Shown: positions 7,587 to 16,647 of the stretch, piece by piece
How the letters are laid out: every line of letters starts with the position of its first letter
How positions within the stretch are numbered: position 1 is the first letter of the stretch
NCBI RefSeq assembly: GCF_007676755.1
Contig: NZ_VEBK01000005.1
Coordinates: 124,001-188,000, forward strand
Source: Bacillus sp. FJAT-22090
GTDB lineage: Bacteria > Bacillota > Bacilli > Bacillales_A > Planococcaceae
Reading direction: 5' to 3'
DNA length: 64,000 nt
Translations under genes and position numbers: made by a program
Notes under the pieces: generated by a model
Database searches by the model: none
Told to the model about the DNA's origin: nothing
What the model saw: only the letters and a program-made list of their open reading frames with translations

Positions 7587-9998
7587 ATGTTAGTTTCGAC
7601 GAAATGGTTAGCAGAATATGTGAATACACAAGAGCTTGATCCGAAAGATTTAGGTGAAAAAATTACACGTTCAGGTATTGAGGTAGATGCAGTAATTGAT
7701 CGCACGCAAGGAATGACAAATGTAGTTGTTGGTTATGTGAAAGAAAAAGTGAAGCACCCAGAAGCAGATAAATTAAATATTTGCCAAGTAGATGTTGGAG
7801 AAGAAACTACACAAATCATTTGTGGAGCTCCCAATGTGGCAGCAGGACAAAAAGTAATTGTTGCACGTCCAGGAGCAGTTCTACCAGGTGGAGTAAAAAT
7901 CAAAAAAGCAAAACTGCGTGGAGAAGAATCGAACGGAATGATTTGTTCACTTCAAGAGTTGGGCATTGAGGGAAGACTTGTTCCTAAAGCTTATGCAGAA
8001 GGTATTTATGTACTTCCAGAAACTGCAACTCCAGGAGAAAATGCACTTCCACTACTTGGTTTAGATGATACAATTCTTGAGCTAGGATTAACGCCAAATC
8101 GTTCTGATGCACTAAGTATGCTAGGCGTAGCATACGAAGTTGGAGCAATTTTATCTGAGGATATGAAGTACCCAGAAGCAACGTATACAGAAAGCAATGA
8201 AAAAGCATCTGATTACTTAAGTTTGCATGTAGATGCTATTCAGGAAAACCCAATGTATGTAGCAAAAGTAGTGAAGAATGTACAAGTGAAGGAATCACCG
8301 CTTTGGTTACAGCACCGCCTAATGGCTGCAGGCGTTCGTCCACATAATAACGTAGTAGATATTACGAACTACGTGTTAATGGAATATGGTCAACCACTTC
8401 ATGCATTCGATTATGACCGTCTAGAAACAAAAGAACTTGTTGTGCGCCTTGCAAATGAGGGAGAAAAGATTGTCACACTCGATGACCAAGAACGCACACT
8501 TAAAACGAATCACTTAGTTATTACAAACGGTAAAGAGCCAGTTGCTATTGCCGGTGTAATGGGTGGAGCTAATTCAGAGGTGCATGATGGTACAACAACT
8601 GTCGTGATCGAATCTGCTTACTTCGCTGCTGGGTCTGTGCGTCAAACGTCAAAAGACCATAATTTACGTAGTGATGCGAGTGCTCGATTCGAAAAAGGGG
8701 TAGATCCAAATCGTGTCGTTCTAGCTGCTGAACGTGCGGCAAGCTTACTAGCTGAACTTGCAGGTGGGGAAGTACTAGCTGGTTCAGTAGTAGTAGACGA
8801 ATTGGATAAAACACCTGTGGAAGTAGTAGTTTCTCCAGACTTTATCAATAACCGTTTAGGTATGAAGATTTCCTTAGAAGATATGACATCAATATTAACA
8901 AGATTGAAATTTGACTACCAAGCAGCGAATGGATATTTATACATTAATGCCCCTACTCGTCGTCAAGATATTAAAATTCCAGAAGATATTGTGGAAGAAA
9001 TTGCACGTATGTATGGGTATGATGAAATTCCAATGACATTACCAGTAGAAGAATCAAAACCAGGTGGTCTCACATCTTATCAGGCAAAACGTCGCCAAGT
9101 TCGTGCTTATTTAGAGGGTGCAGGTCTTTACCAAGCAATAACATATTCTTTAACATCTAGAGAAATGTCTCAAAAGTTTGCTTTAGAAACAGCTCCAGTA
9201 ACAGAGCTACTCATGCCAATGAGTGAGGAACGAAGCACACTTCGCCAAAGCTTAATCCCTCATTTATTGGACGCAGTAACTTATAATACAGCTCGCCAAG
9301 CAGATACAGTTGCACTATATGAGGTAGGATCTGTCTTTTTAGGCGAAACAGAATCAGGTCTACCTTATGAACAGGAACATTTAGCTGCAGTTATTGCTGG
9401 CAAGTGGATGGATCACAGTTGGCAAGGGGAGAAAAAAGCAGTCGATTTCTTCGTATTAAAAGGGATTGTCGAAGGATTAATGGAGCTTCTTGGGCTTTCG
9501 AAAGAATTGACTTTTGAACGTGCAGTAGTAGACGGATTACATCCTGGCCGTACAGCTTCCATCAAGCTTTCTGGAAAAGAAATTGGTCTAATCGGACAAT
9601 TGCATCCATCAGAACAAAAGACACGCGATTTGAAGGACACATACGTTGTGGAAATGAACTTAGCAAAAGTGCTAAATAAAGAAATTGAAGCATTATACTA
9701 TGCCCCAGTTTCTAAATTCCCGTCCATCACACGTGATATTGCATTAGTAGTAGACAGCGAAAAAGCTGCCGGGGAACTTCAAGCAATTATTCAGTTATCA
9801 GGTGGCCGATTATTAAGAGGTGTACATTTATTCGATTTATATGAAGGAGAAAAAATGGAACCAGGCAAAAAATCGGTTGCTTTCTCTTTAACTTATTTTG
9901 ATCCTGAACGTACACTAACAGATGAAGAAGTTGTGAACGCACATAACAAAGTATTAAAGGCACTTGCTGAACAAGCTGGCGCAGAACTTAGAGGATAA
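7587..9998 (+). CDS. pheT: Phenylalanine--tRNA ligase beta subunit
   Basis: The 803-residue partner of PheS, the usual length for bacilli. Domains in order: tRNA-binding OB fold (about 40-150, with NICQVDVG and GAPNV), B3/B4 editing domain (about 210-390, with RPHNNVVDITNYVLMEYGQP), B5 domain (about 405-475), a degenerate synthetase core (YEVGSVFLG), and a C-terminal anticodon-binding FDX-ACB domain (last about 95 residues, starting YAPVSKFPSITRDIALVV). ATG at 7587 lies behind AAGGAGG. It ends the T-box-controlled operon. Confidence 0.97.
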   Translation: MLVSTKWLAEYVNTQELDPKDLGEKITRSGIEVDAVIDRTQGMTNVVVGYVKEKVKHPEADKLNICQVDVGEETTQIICGAPNVAAGQKVIVARPGAVLPGGVKIKKAKLRGEESNGMICSLQELGIEGRLVPKAYAEGIYVLPETATPGENALPLLGLDDTILELGLTPNRSDALSMLGVAYEVGAILSEDMKYPEATYTESNEKASDYLSLHVDAIQENPMYVAKVVKNVQVKESPLWLQHRLMAAGVRPHNNVVDITNYVLMEYGQPLHAFDYDRLETKELVVRLANEGEKIVTLDDQERTLKTNHLVITNGKEPVAIAGVMGGANSEVHDGTTTVVIESAYFAAGSVRQTSKDHNLRSDASARFEKGVDPNRVVLAAERAASLLAELAGGEVLAGSVVVDELDKTPVEVVVSPDFINNRLGMKISLEDMTSILTRLKFDYQAANGYLYINAPTRRQDIKIPEDIVEEIARMYGYDEIPMTLPVEESKPGGLTSYQAKRRQVRAYLEGAGLYQAITYSLTSREMSQKFALETAPVTELLMPMSEERSTLRQSLIPHLLDAVTYNTARQADTVALYEVGSVFLGETESGLPYEQEHLAAVIAGKWMDHSWQGEKKAVDFFVLKGIVEGLMELLGLSKELTFERAVVDGLHPGRTASIKLSGKEIGLIGQLHPSEQKTRDLKDTYVVEMNLAKVLNKEIEALYYAPVSKFPSITRDIALVVDSEKAAGELQAIIQLSGGRLLRGVHLFDLYEGEKMEPGKKSVAFSLTYFDPERTLTDEEVVNAHNKVLKALAEQAGAELRG

Positions 9999-10001
9999 GA
10001 T

Positions 10002-10042
10002 AAAAGGAGTAGCACCGATAATGGGGCTGCTCCTTTGTTTTG
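10002..10042. terminator. Terminator between pheT and the convergent MFS gene
   Basis: AAAGGAGTAGC pairs with GCTGCTCCTTT (one G-U) and is followed by GTTTT. It lies four bases after the pheT stop and ends pheST. Confidence 0.8.
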
Positions 10043-10085
10043 ATAATATGGTAATAGATTGAGGTATAGCTAGATGCTCTTTTAT

Positions 10086-11228
10086 TCAAGCAGATTTGCG
10101 TTTTCGAAGCATCAAGAAAATACCAAACAATACTCCAATAAATGACATAAAAGATAGTATAAAATAAAACGTATGTCCACCTAATTCCTTATATATATAG
10201 CCTCCCGCATATGATGCGATAATACCCGAAAGACCAAAGAATAATAGTGCAAGAACGGTTTGTCCAGTAGCTCTCCATTCTTTCGGCATAATTTGGTATA
10301 AATACTGGATTGCTGCAGTATAAAAAATAGGAAATGTAACCATCTGCAATATTTGAACTACAGTTAGAGCAACAGGGCTTGTAACGAAAGCAGATGCAAT
10401 AAATCGTACAAAATAGAAAAAAGTTGCAACCGTAATCATTTCAAGCTCTCTTCCTTTTCGAAGCCACCAAAAACTTAACGCGAAAATAATAATTTCACTT
10501 GTTGCGGAAAGGAAAAATGTAATTCCTACTAGAGAGGTATCCCCTCCAAGAGCCCGGATATGAATCCCCAAAAATGTATCGTTCATGCGTGCAGGCACTG
10601 AACTAATAAACACCAATACTAAAAATAAAAGCATTTCTTTATTTTTTAATACTTGTTTAAGTCCCGCCATCGTCACGGGTTTAGATGAAGCTTGTACATT
10701 TGGCATAAACCAAATAACGCCAAAAGATATAAGCCCCAATAAAATAAATAATATGGAAATACTGTTCACACCGAAATAATCCATTGCAAATCCCGCTACC
10801 AAAGACAATACTGCGTAACCAAGTGCGCCATATGTTCGAATAGAACCATAGCTTATACGTGCCATTTCCGAAACGGTGAAATTGAGACTCTCTGTTAGCG
10901 GATCAAGCGGCATAAGGAAAAAATAAACGAGCAACGCAAAAATAACGAGCAATACGAAACTATTTACACTAAAGAGAAAATAACCTGAAATCGCTGTTAA
11001 GCAAACGAGAAGCAGCATTACTTTCCTGATTGTTTTTGTCTTATCACTGATGAAACCCCATAATGGCTGGGCAATCAGCGTGACAAAGCCACCAGTACCT
11101 ATAATAAGACCTATTTCACTAGCTGATAAGCCTTGTTCTCCTAAATAGACAGGTAAAAAAGGAATAAATAATGCGAGTAAGCCGAAAAATAAAAAATTAT
11201 ACCCTTTAAGTAAAACTTGAACTTTCAA
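10086..11228 (-). CDS. MFS transporter (PPP/LacY-like subfamily)
   Basis: A 380-residue membrane protein with about twelve hydrophobic helices in two halves. The first helix pair has FIPFLPVYLGEQGLSASEIGLI, then the loop GFISDKTKTIRKV, which matches the major-facilitator A-motif position. YGSIRTYGALGYAV in helix 5 is typical of the MFS_1-like/PPP group that includes YwbF of Bacillus and 3-phenylpropionate permease. Substrate cannot be read from sequence. It stands alone between two divergent/convergent units and has no linked enzyme or regulator gene. Confidence 0.85.
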   Translation of the reverse strand: MKVQVLLKGYNFLFFGLLALFIPFLPVYLGEQGLSASEIGLIIGTGGFVTLIAQPLWGFISDKTKTIRKVMLLLVCLTAISGYFLFSVNSFVLLVIFALLVYFFLMPLDPLTESLNFTVSEMARISYGSIRTYGALGYAVLSLVAGFAMDYFGVNSISILFILLGLISFGVIWFMPNVQASSKPVTMAGLKQVLKNKEMLLFLVLVFISSVPARMNDTFLGIHIRALGGDTSLVGITFFLSATSEIIIFALSFWWLRKGRELEMITVATFFYFVRFIASAFVTSPVALTVVQILQMVTFPIFYTAAIQYLYQIMPKEWRATGQTVLALLFFGLSGIIASYAGGYIYKELGGHTFYFILSFMSFIGVLFGIFLMLRKRKSA

Positions 11229-11290
11229 AAAAACTCTCCTTACGTAAAAATTATATGATTCCTTCTATTGTAACGGATTTTAACAGCGAA

Positions 11291-11340
11291 TTGTACGTAC
11301 ATAAGGAATAATCTAGTATACTTTAATTAACTTATAAGTT
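11291..11340 (+). promoter_or_regulatory. Promoter and palindrome upstream of the 77-residue hypothetical gene
   Basis: TTGTAC (11291-11296), 17 bp, TAGTAT (11314-11319). A perfect 12-bp palindrome AACTTATAAGTT lies at 11329-11340, about where a repressor would sit just past the transcription start. Confidence 0.45.
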
Positions 11341-11377
11341 AGAAAACTTACTGCTGATTTTGAATGGAGGAAACGAG

Positions 11378-11611
11378 ATGGATAATATTGATAAAAGGAA
11401 TCGTTTAGATGAAACCCCTTTTTGCTATCAGATAACTAAGGATAATTCTGTTTTTATAGAGTTTCATGGTAAACGTGTGAAAATATTGAAAGGAAAAGAG
11501 GCGGATAAGTTCTTGATAAGGATAAAAGCCGCAGAAAACGAAAAGGAAGAACAACTAATTTTAGCGAAAATTACGGGGAATTTTAAACGTGGTAATGAAC
11601 GAAAAAAATAG
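11378..11611 (+). CDS. Conserved hypothetical protein, 77 residues
   Basis: The start at ATG 11378 is set by GGAGG seven bases upstream. The longer TTG frame at 11360 would put the ribosome site inside the gene. The product is charged and soluble, with a central FHGKRVKILKGKEADKF and a basic C-terminus ending KITGNFKRGNERKK. I recall similar short bacillar proteins but can name no function. It is followed by a DUF402 gene 16 bases on and then grpB-like, probably as one transcript. Confidence 0.75.
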   Translation: MDNIDKRNRLDETPFCYQITKDNSVFIEFHGKRVKILKGKEADKFLIRIKAAENEKEEQLILAKITGNFKRGNERKK

Positions 11612-11627
11612 AGAGGGAGGATAGGGA

Positions 11628-12188
11628 ATGTATAGAAGATACGGAAATCGCGCAGATTGGAAACGAATTATTCAAAAAGAGTATACCCAATCTTTTGTCT
11701 CGAAAAAAGAATTTACAGGCCATGTCACATTATTAAACCTAATTAAGGTTACCGAGCCGCTATGGGTACAGTATGGAGAAAAGAGAATTTGTATAGTAGA
11801 TGATAATTATATGTGGCTACAATATTTTCCAAAGGGGAAAAAATTTTCAGTCACTACAATGTTCGATGCTAAGGGAGTGATCGTGCAGTGGTATATTGAA
11901 ATATGTAACGAAATCGGAATTGAAAATAATATTCCTTGGATGGATGATTTATTCTTAGATATTGTTGTCTTGCCGACAGGAGAAATTATTCAGTTGGACG
12001 AGGAAGAATTAGAAGAAGCGTTTGAAAATAGGATTATTACTCAGAAAATGTACGATTCAGCGCGGGATGAAGCAACTAGAATTACTACTTGTATTAAGGC
12101 TGGGCAATTTAATTTGCTTAATTATTCAAAGATCCATAAAGAATTGTTAGAAGGACATCTACAAGAGGTGAAAAAAGAAAATGCGTAA
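11628..12188 (+). CDS. DUF402 (Ntdp-like) family protein
   Basis: A 186-residue protein with the DUF402 signature in its centre: WYIEICNEIGIENNIPWMDDLFLDIVV (about 85-111) followed by DEEELEEAF. The conserved Asp/Glu residues bind metal in structurally known relatives, which are nucleoside tri/diphosphate phosphatases of Firmicutes. That activity for this protein is inference. AGGGAGGATAGGGA precedes ATG 11628. It overlaps the next gene by 8 bp, so the two are translationally coupled. Confidence 0.8.
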   Translation: MYRRYGNRADWKRIIQKEYTQSFVSKKEFTGHVTLLNLIKVTEPLWVQYGEKRICIVDDNYMWLQYFPKGKKFSVTTMFDAKGVIVQWYIEICNEIGIENNIPWMDDLFLDIVVLPTGEIIQLDEEELEEAFENRIITQKMYDSARDEATRITTCIKAGQFNLLNYSKIHKELLEGHLQEVKKENA

Positions 12189-12708
12189 AGTATTAGTGGA
12201 AGAACATTCAGCAGAATGGAAGAAGAAGTTTGAGGAAGAAGCGATACTGCTTCAAAAAGCATTTGGTTCAGAAATTCAAATAATTCATCATATTGGAAGC
12301 ACGTCGGTAAATGGTTTGAGCGCAAAACCAATTATCGATATAATGCCGGTCGTACGAGATATTTCAAAAATCGATACATTTAATAACGAAATGATTGCAA
12401 TTGGCTACGAGCCAAAGGGGGAAAATGGACTTCCCGGTCGTAGGTATTTTCAAAAGGGCGGAAATGATCGAACGCACCATGTTCATATATACGAAGTTGG
12501 CAATCCAGGCATTGAACGACATCTTGCCTTTCGAGATTACTTGAGTACACATCCAAATGTTAAAAAGAAGTATGGAAATTTAAAGGTAGCATTAGCAAAA
12601 CAGTTTCCTTATGATATTGAATCGTATATTAAAGGAAAAGAGAATGTAGCTTCAGAAATTGAACGAGATGCATTGAAATGGTACAATGACGTCGAAAAAC
12701 AAAGATAA
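12181..12708 (+). CDS. GrpB/UPF0157 family nucleotidyltransferase-fold protein
   Basis: A 175-residue member of the GrpB family. HHIGSTSVNGLSAKPIIDIMPVV (about 36-58) is the family hallmark and matches a minimal nucleotidyltransferase G-S...D-x-D core. RTHHVHIYEVGNPGIERHLAFRDYL follows. Biochemical role is unknown. In Enterococcus it was named only from its position beside grpE. The start codon overlaps the DUF402 gene. Confidence 0.85.
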   Translation: MRKVLVEEHSAEWKKKFEEEAILLQKAFGSEIQIIHHIGSTSVNGLSAKPIIDIMPVVRDISKIDTFNNEMIAIGYEPKGENGLPGRRYFQKGGNDRTHHVHIYEVGNPGIERHLAFRDYLSTHPNVKKKYGNLKVALAKQFPYDIESYIKGKENVASEIERDALKWYNDVEKQR

Positions 12709-12782
12709 CTAATTGTAAATAATTTGCTGTTCATGAGGGTGATTCACATAGAATAGTTTATACGTTGGATAGGAGGAGAAAT

Positions 12783-13859
12783 ATGTTAAAGAATGAACTT
12801 ACCAATCTATTAAAAATAGACCACCCAATTATTCAAGCACCAATGGCAGGGGGAATTACTACTTCCAAATTAGTTGCAGCAGTTTCCAATAACGGCGCTC
12901 TTGGAATGATTGGGGCAGGCTATTTAAGTCCGGCACAATTACGCGAACAAATTAGAGAAATAAAAGGACTAACAACAAATAATTTTGGGGTCAACTTATT
13001 TGTGCCAAACGATTTTCAGCTAGTTGAAGAAGAAATAGAAGCAGCAAATCATTTATTACAAACATTTCGTTCACATTTAAACATAGAAAGTACAGATACG
13101 GCATTACCTACTACGGAAAAAACAATGCAGGCATACAAAAAACAAATTAAAGTAATTATTGAAGAAATGGTACCTATTTGTTCCTTTACGTTTGGTGTTC
13201 CTTCTATAGATATCATTTCACAATTAAAGCAGCAGGGAGTTATTTTAATTGGAACTGCTACCACAGTGGTTGAGGCAATGGCTATTGAGAAACTAGGAAT
13301 GGATGCTATTGTTGTGCAAGGGAGTGAAGCAGGAGGACATAGAGGTAATTTTATAAGTAGTCATGAGGATAGCTTAATTGGTTTAATGTCATTGATTCCA
13401 CAAGTTACAGACCACGTATCAATTCCTGTAATTGCAGCTGGAGGAATAATGGACGGTAGGGGACTAATGGCGTCTCTAGACTTAGGGGCGAAAGCGGTTC
13501 AAATGGGTACAGCCTTTTTAACATGTGAAGAAAGTGGAGCGCATCCAGTTCACAAAGAAGCAATTTTACATGCAAAAGATGAAGATACAATACTTACTCG
13601 AGCATTTTCTGGAAAATGGGCAAGGGGTATTTCAAATAAATTCACGAACGAAATGGAGAAACATGAAGCAAAGATACCAAATTTCCCAGTACAAAATGGT
13701 CTGACACAACCGATTCGAAAAGCTGCAGCCGCTCAACATGACAAGGAGTATATGTCACTTTGGTCTGGACAAAGCCCTACACTTGCAAAGAAAGAGACGG
13801 TGGAAGCACTTATTCGACGGATTACTGATTACGTGAAAGGATCCGAAATACCCGAATGA
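12783..13859 (+). CDS. Nitronate monooxygenase (2-nitropropane dioxygenase family)
   Basis: A 358-residue FMN-dependent TIM-barrel enzyme that oxidises alkyl nitronates such as propionate-3-nitronate. Motifs are PIIQAPMAGGITTSKLVAAVSNNGALG at the N-terminus, QGSEAGGHRG (catalytic His loop), PVIAAGGIMDGRGLMASLDLGA and VQMGTAFLTCEES (FMN phosphate site). AGGAGGAG lies 5-6 bases before ATG 12783, which beats the upstream TTG at 12765. It is monocistronic, followed by the AT-rich tail and repeat copy B. Some relatives act as FabK-type enoyl reductases, but the GGHRG loop favours NMO. Confidence 0.88.
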   Translation: MLKNELTNLLKIDHPIIQAPMAGGITTSKLVAAVSNNGALGMIGAGYLSPAQLREQIREIKGLTTNNFGVNLFVPNDFQLVEEEIEAANHLLQTFRSHLNIESTDTALPTTEKTMQAYKKQIKVIIEEMVPICSFTFGVPSIDIISQLKQQGVILIGTATTVVEAMAIEKLGMDAIVVQGSEAGGHRGNFISSHEDSLIGLMSLIPQVTDHVSIPVIAAGGIMDGRGLMASLDLGAKAVQMGTAFLTCEESGAHPVHKEAILHAKDEDTILTRAFSGKWARGISNKFTNEMEKHEAKIPNFPVQNGLTQPIRKAAAAQHDKEYMSLWSGQSPTLAKKETVEALIRRITDYVKGSEIPE

Positions 13860-14006
13860 AATAAATATCAGCTACTATTTCTCCTAAATCAATAAAAATT
13901 ATTTTCTTATAGGAAACACATTTTTATATCTCATCGTGGACGTTGAGTGACATAAATTTTTCAACTCGGTCAATATATCTAGGGTAATCTGCAATGCCTT
14001 ATTATA

Positions 14007-14678
14007 TAGATAGGGCAACTTAGTACGTTGACTAATGACCGCTAAGATTTTCTCCTCTTGCGGACGCTTTCCGCCGGGTGAGCGATGAGCCAGCCCCGCC
14101 GCTTAGGCGTCGTTGGGTTGGCTCATTTGCCCACAGCGGAACAAAGGCTAAGAGCGCCACCTAAAGAGAAAATCAAATAAAATTGCTTCCGCTGCGAGCA
14201 AAGAATGTTGCTATGCAAGCATAAAAGTTTAATCCGTCCTAAATGTTGCGAGTAACGACTGAAATGTTGCGTAATTTAAATGGACGATCTAATCAATTAA
14301 ATTAAGCGGATTCTTCATGGAAAGTGCATAATAATTAGTGCTCTCTAGCATTTGCGTGGAGAATTGGTTGCGCTCGTTGTCAATTTGGTTGCTTTCAAGC
14401 GCAAACTGGTTGCTCCGCATAGTGAATTGGTTGCTTTCACGAGATATTTGGTCTCGCTAAGCCATTTCCTAACTTTTAATGGCTAATAAATACAGGAAAA
14501 AGCGTCTATTTTGATGGATTGGGGCTGAAGGGCGGCGACTCTAACGGGATCAAGTGAGTAAGAGGAGACTTCACAGGCGACCGCCAAAGCGGACGGTGAA
14601 GGCTCCTCACTCACCCCACGGAAAGCGTCCGGCTGCAGCGGAAATCCAAGCGGACACTTCCTTAAGACGCACTATCCC
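14007..14678 (-). repeat. Interspersed composite repeat, copy B (MITE-like, reverse orientation)
   Basis: It reads in the opposite direction to copies A and C. Right end CTTAAGACGCACTATCCC is the shared terminal repeat. Left end GATAGGGCAACTTAGTACG is a diverged form of GATAGTGCGTCTTAATACG. Module R (about 14048-14174) and module L (about 14520-14650) are both complete. Between them are GGTTGC repeats at 21-bp spacing (about 14360-14435) and AAATGTTGCG repeats (about 14240-14275). It lies between the convergent nitronate monooxygenase and rnhC genes. The 130 bp before it (13860-14006) hold nothing recognisable. Confidence 0.85.
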
Positions 14679-14767
14679 TAAAAAACGAATATACATAAAC
14701 TAATAGACCATTTTCTATATACAAATTGGGATAACATACATAACGGCTAGAAGTGATATCTTATCTA

Positions 14768-15703
14768 TTAAAACCGTCTCTTATTCGCAAGGTTCATTGC
14801 TTTCCCAGTGTTTGCAAAATGCCATTTCGTAATAGATTTTAGAAAATCTGCTCCATGCTTCAAATAAATTTTGGCTGCTATTTCATCCACTTTTGCACTT
14901 GCCCCTTTAGGAATTGATGTGTTCGCCATTTCACTTAGACGGTCCATTTCTTTTAAAAATGCATATCTTGCAATAATGGATGCTGCTGCAACGGAAACAT
15001 GTAGCTGCTCTGCTTTTGTGGAAAATAACACATTTTCACGGACAATTTCTTTTTCTGCTTTAATATGATTGTAGTAAATACCACGCTCTGCAAACTGATC
15101 GATCAAAATATACGCTGGTTTTTCTGGAGCCATTTTATTCAGCACATGCTTAAGAGCTTGGTTGTGCATTAGCGCTTTTATTTTCCCTTGAGACCACCCA
15201 CGGCTTTGTATATCATTGTATTTTTCATTTTTCAACACAAGAACGCTATGTGTTAAAGTAGCCATTAAATCAGGAGCCATCTTACGCATCGATTCATCCG
15301 TCAGCATTTTCGAATCTTTTACACCAAGTTCCTTCACAAGTTCCACTTGATCTTCCCGAACGAAACAAGCAGCTACTGTAATGGGGCCGAAGTAGTCCCC
15401 TGTTCCAGTTTCATCTGAGCCGACAACAGAAAAGCGAGCAAAATTCTCTGGTAATGTGTCACCTTTTGTATTCGTTACCTTTTCTTTGGTTTTAACCGAG
15501 TCTCCACTCCAAATTGCTGCTTCTCTAGCTGCTCCGTTTCCTTGAAACATAACTTTGCCAGATTTATAGATGGTGACCGCTGTATCTGATAATTTTGCGG
15601 CGAAAACGACACCTGGAGCAGACCTTTCTACTTTATATTTTAAATAATATGCTTGCACTTTTTCGATTTCAGCGGGTTTCATTATTAATACTTCGTTTGA
15701 CAT
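14768..15703 (-). CDS. rnhC: Ribonuclease HIII
   Basis: A 311-residue enzyme that cleaves RNA in RNA:DNA hybrids. An N-terminal TBP-like substrate domain (about 1-85) precedes the type 2 RNase H core with [17 protein letters not shown] (first catalytic Asp-Glu), [10 protein letters not shown], and [11 protein letters not shown] with a later catalytic Asp, then [15 protein letters not shown]. The frame stays open for 79 codons upstream, but ATG 15703 has AAAGGA 8 bases before it and gives the family's usual length (MSNEV start). It diverges from zapA as in B. subtilis. Confidence 0.94.
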   Translation of the reverse strand: MSNEVLIMKPAEIEKVQAYYLKYKVERSAPGVVFAAKLSDTAVTIYKSGKVMFQGNGAAREAAIWSGDSVKTKEKVTNTKGDTLPENFARFSVVGSDETGTGDYFGPITVAACFVREDQVELVKELGVKDSKMLTDESMRKMAPDLMATLTHSVLVLKNEKYNDIQSRGWSQGKIKALMHNQALKHVLNKMAPEKPAYILIDQFAERGIYYNHIKAEKEIVRENVLFSTKAEQLHVSVAAASIIARYAFLKEMDRLSEMANTSIPKGASAKVDEIAAKIYLKHGADFLKSITKWHFANTGKAMNLANKRRF

Positions 15704-15780
15704 TCGTTCGTTCCTTTCTTCACATCGTAATCTATTTCGTGTTATTATTAGAATTAGGATTTTCTGGGGAGGGTATGACT

Positions 15781-16041
15781 TTGTCAGAACAACAAAAGAC
15801 AAGAATTTCTGTTGATATATACGGACAGACTTATAAAATGGTAGGTTCCGAAACTTCTGGCCATATGAGACTTGTTGCCTCCATGGTAGATGATAAAATG
15901 CGAGAGATCCATTCTCATAATGGTCAACTAGATATTCCAAAGCTTGCTGTGCTTACTGCAGTTAATGCAGTGAACGATTACATAAAAGTAAAAGAGCAAT
16001 TAGAAATACTAGAAGAAGAATTGAAAAAGTTAAAGGACTGA
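15781..16041 (+). CDS. zapA: Cell division protein ZapA
   Basis: An 86-residue FtsZ-ring stabiliser. TTG at 15781 is the better start: GGGAGG is 8 bases upstream, and [15 protein letters not shown] aligns with the MSDGKKTKTTVEIYG start of B. subtilis ZapA (85 residues). ATG at 15775 would be only 2 bases from the site. [13 protein letters not shown] and [16 protein letters not shown] are conserved, with a C-terminal coiled coil. It starts the zapA-cvpA-polX-mutS2 run typical of bacilli. Confidence 0.92.
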   Translation: MSEQQKTRISVDIYGQTYKMVGSETSGHMRLVASMVDDKMREIHSHNGQLDIPKLAVLTAVNAVNDYIKVKEQLEILEEELKKLKD

Positions 16042-16045
16042 AAAG

Positions 16046-16588
16046 ATGTTAGATATTCTTATATTAATATTACTCGTAGCCGGATTTATAACCGGCGCAA
16101 AACGTGGTTTGATACTCCAACTCATTCATATGACTGGTTTTATCATTGCACTGATCGTGGCGTATACTTATTATAAACCACTTGCAGACAAATTTGTTCT
16201 GTGGATTCCCTTTCCCGCAATAACCGCAGGCTCTAAGCTTACCATTGCAGTGGAAAACTTGGAATTAGATCAAACATTTTATCGAATTATTGCATTTACC
16301 CTTATCTTTATCGCGGTTAAATTCGCATTGCAATTAATAGGATCTATGTTTGATTTCTTAAAGTATTTACCGATACTTGGCTTTATAAGCAATATTATCG
16401 GCGCTGTTTTAGGTTTTATCGAATTTTACTTTATCCTATTTGTATTGCTTTATGTATTTGCACTTTTACCAATTGATCTGATCCAAAATTTAATAGCGAA
16501 TTCTTTATTAACAGATTGGATATTGGAACATACGCCAATTCTATCGGAAACGATGAAAAATTTATGGTATATCTATATGGAAAAATAA
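16046..16588 (+). CDS. CvpA family membrane protein (YshB)
   Basis: A 180-residue protein with about four membrane segments, starting MLDILILILLVAGFITGAKRGL, the typical CvpA N-terminus where a short helix is followed by a GxxRG turn. It lies 4 bases after zapA, so it is probably co-translated. CvpA was named for colicin V production in E. coli. Its role in Firmicutes is not established. Confidence 0.88.
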   Translation: MLDILILILLVAGFITGAKRGLILQLIHMTGFIIALIVAYTYYKPLADKFVLWIPFPAITAGSKLTIAVENLELDQTFYRIIAFTLIFIAVKFALQLIGSMFDFLKYLPILGFISNIIGAVLGFIEFYFILFVLLYVFALLPIDLIQNLIANSLLTDWILEHTPILSETMKNLWYIYMEK

Positions 16589-16591
16589 CTT

Positions 16592-16622
16592 AAACTTCTC
16601 TCAGCAGAGGGAAGTTTTTTTA
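16592..16622 (+). terminator. Terminator after cvpA
   Basis: AAACTTCTCTC pairs with GAGGGAAGTTT around AGCA, followed by T5. It may attenuate read-through into polX. Confidence 0.7.
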
Positions 16623-16647
16623 CTTCATTCGGCAGGGGGCTATTTAC

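Noticed and set aside
12783-13859. FabK-type enoyl-ACP reductase as the call for the FMN barrel protein
   Set aside because: The GGHRG catalytic-His loop and an isolated position outside any fab cluster favour nitronate monooxygenase.
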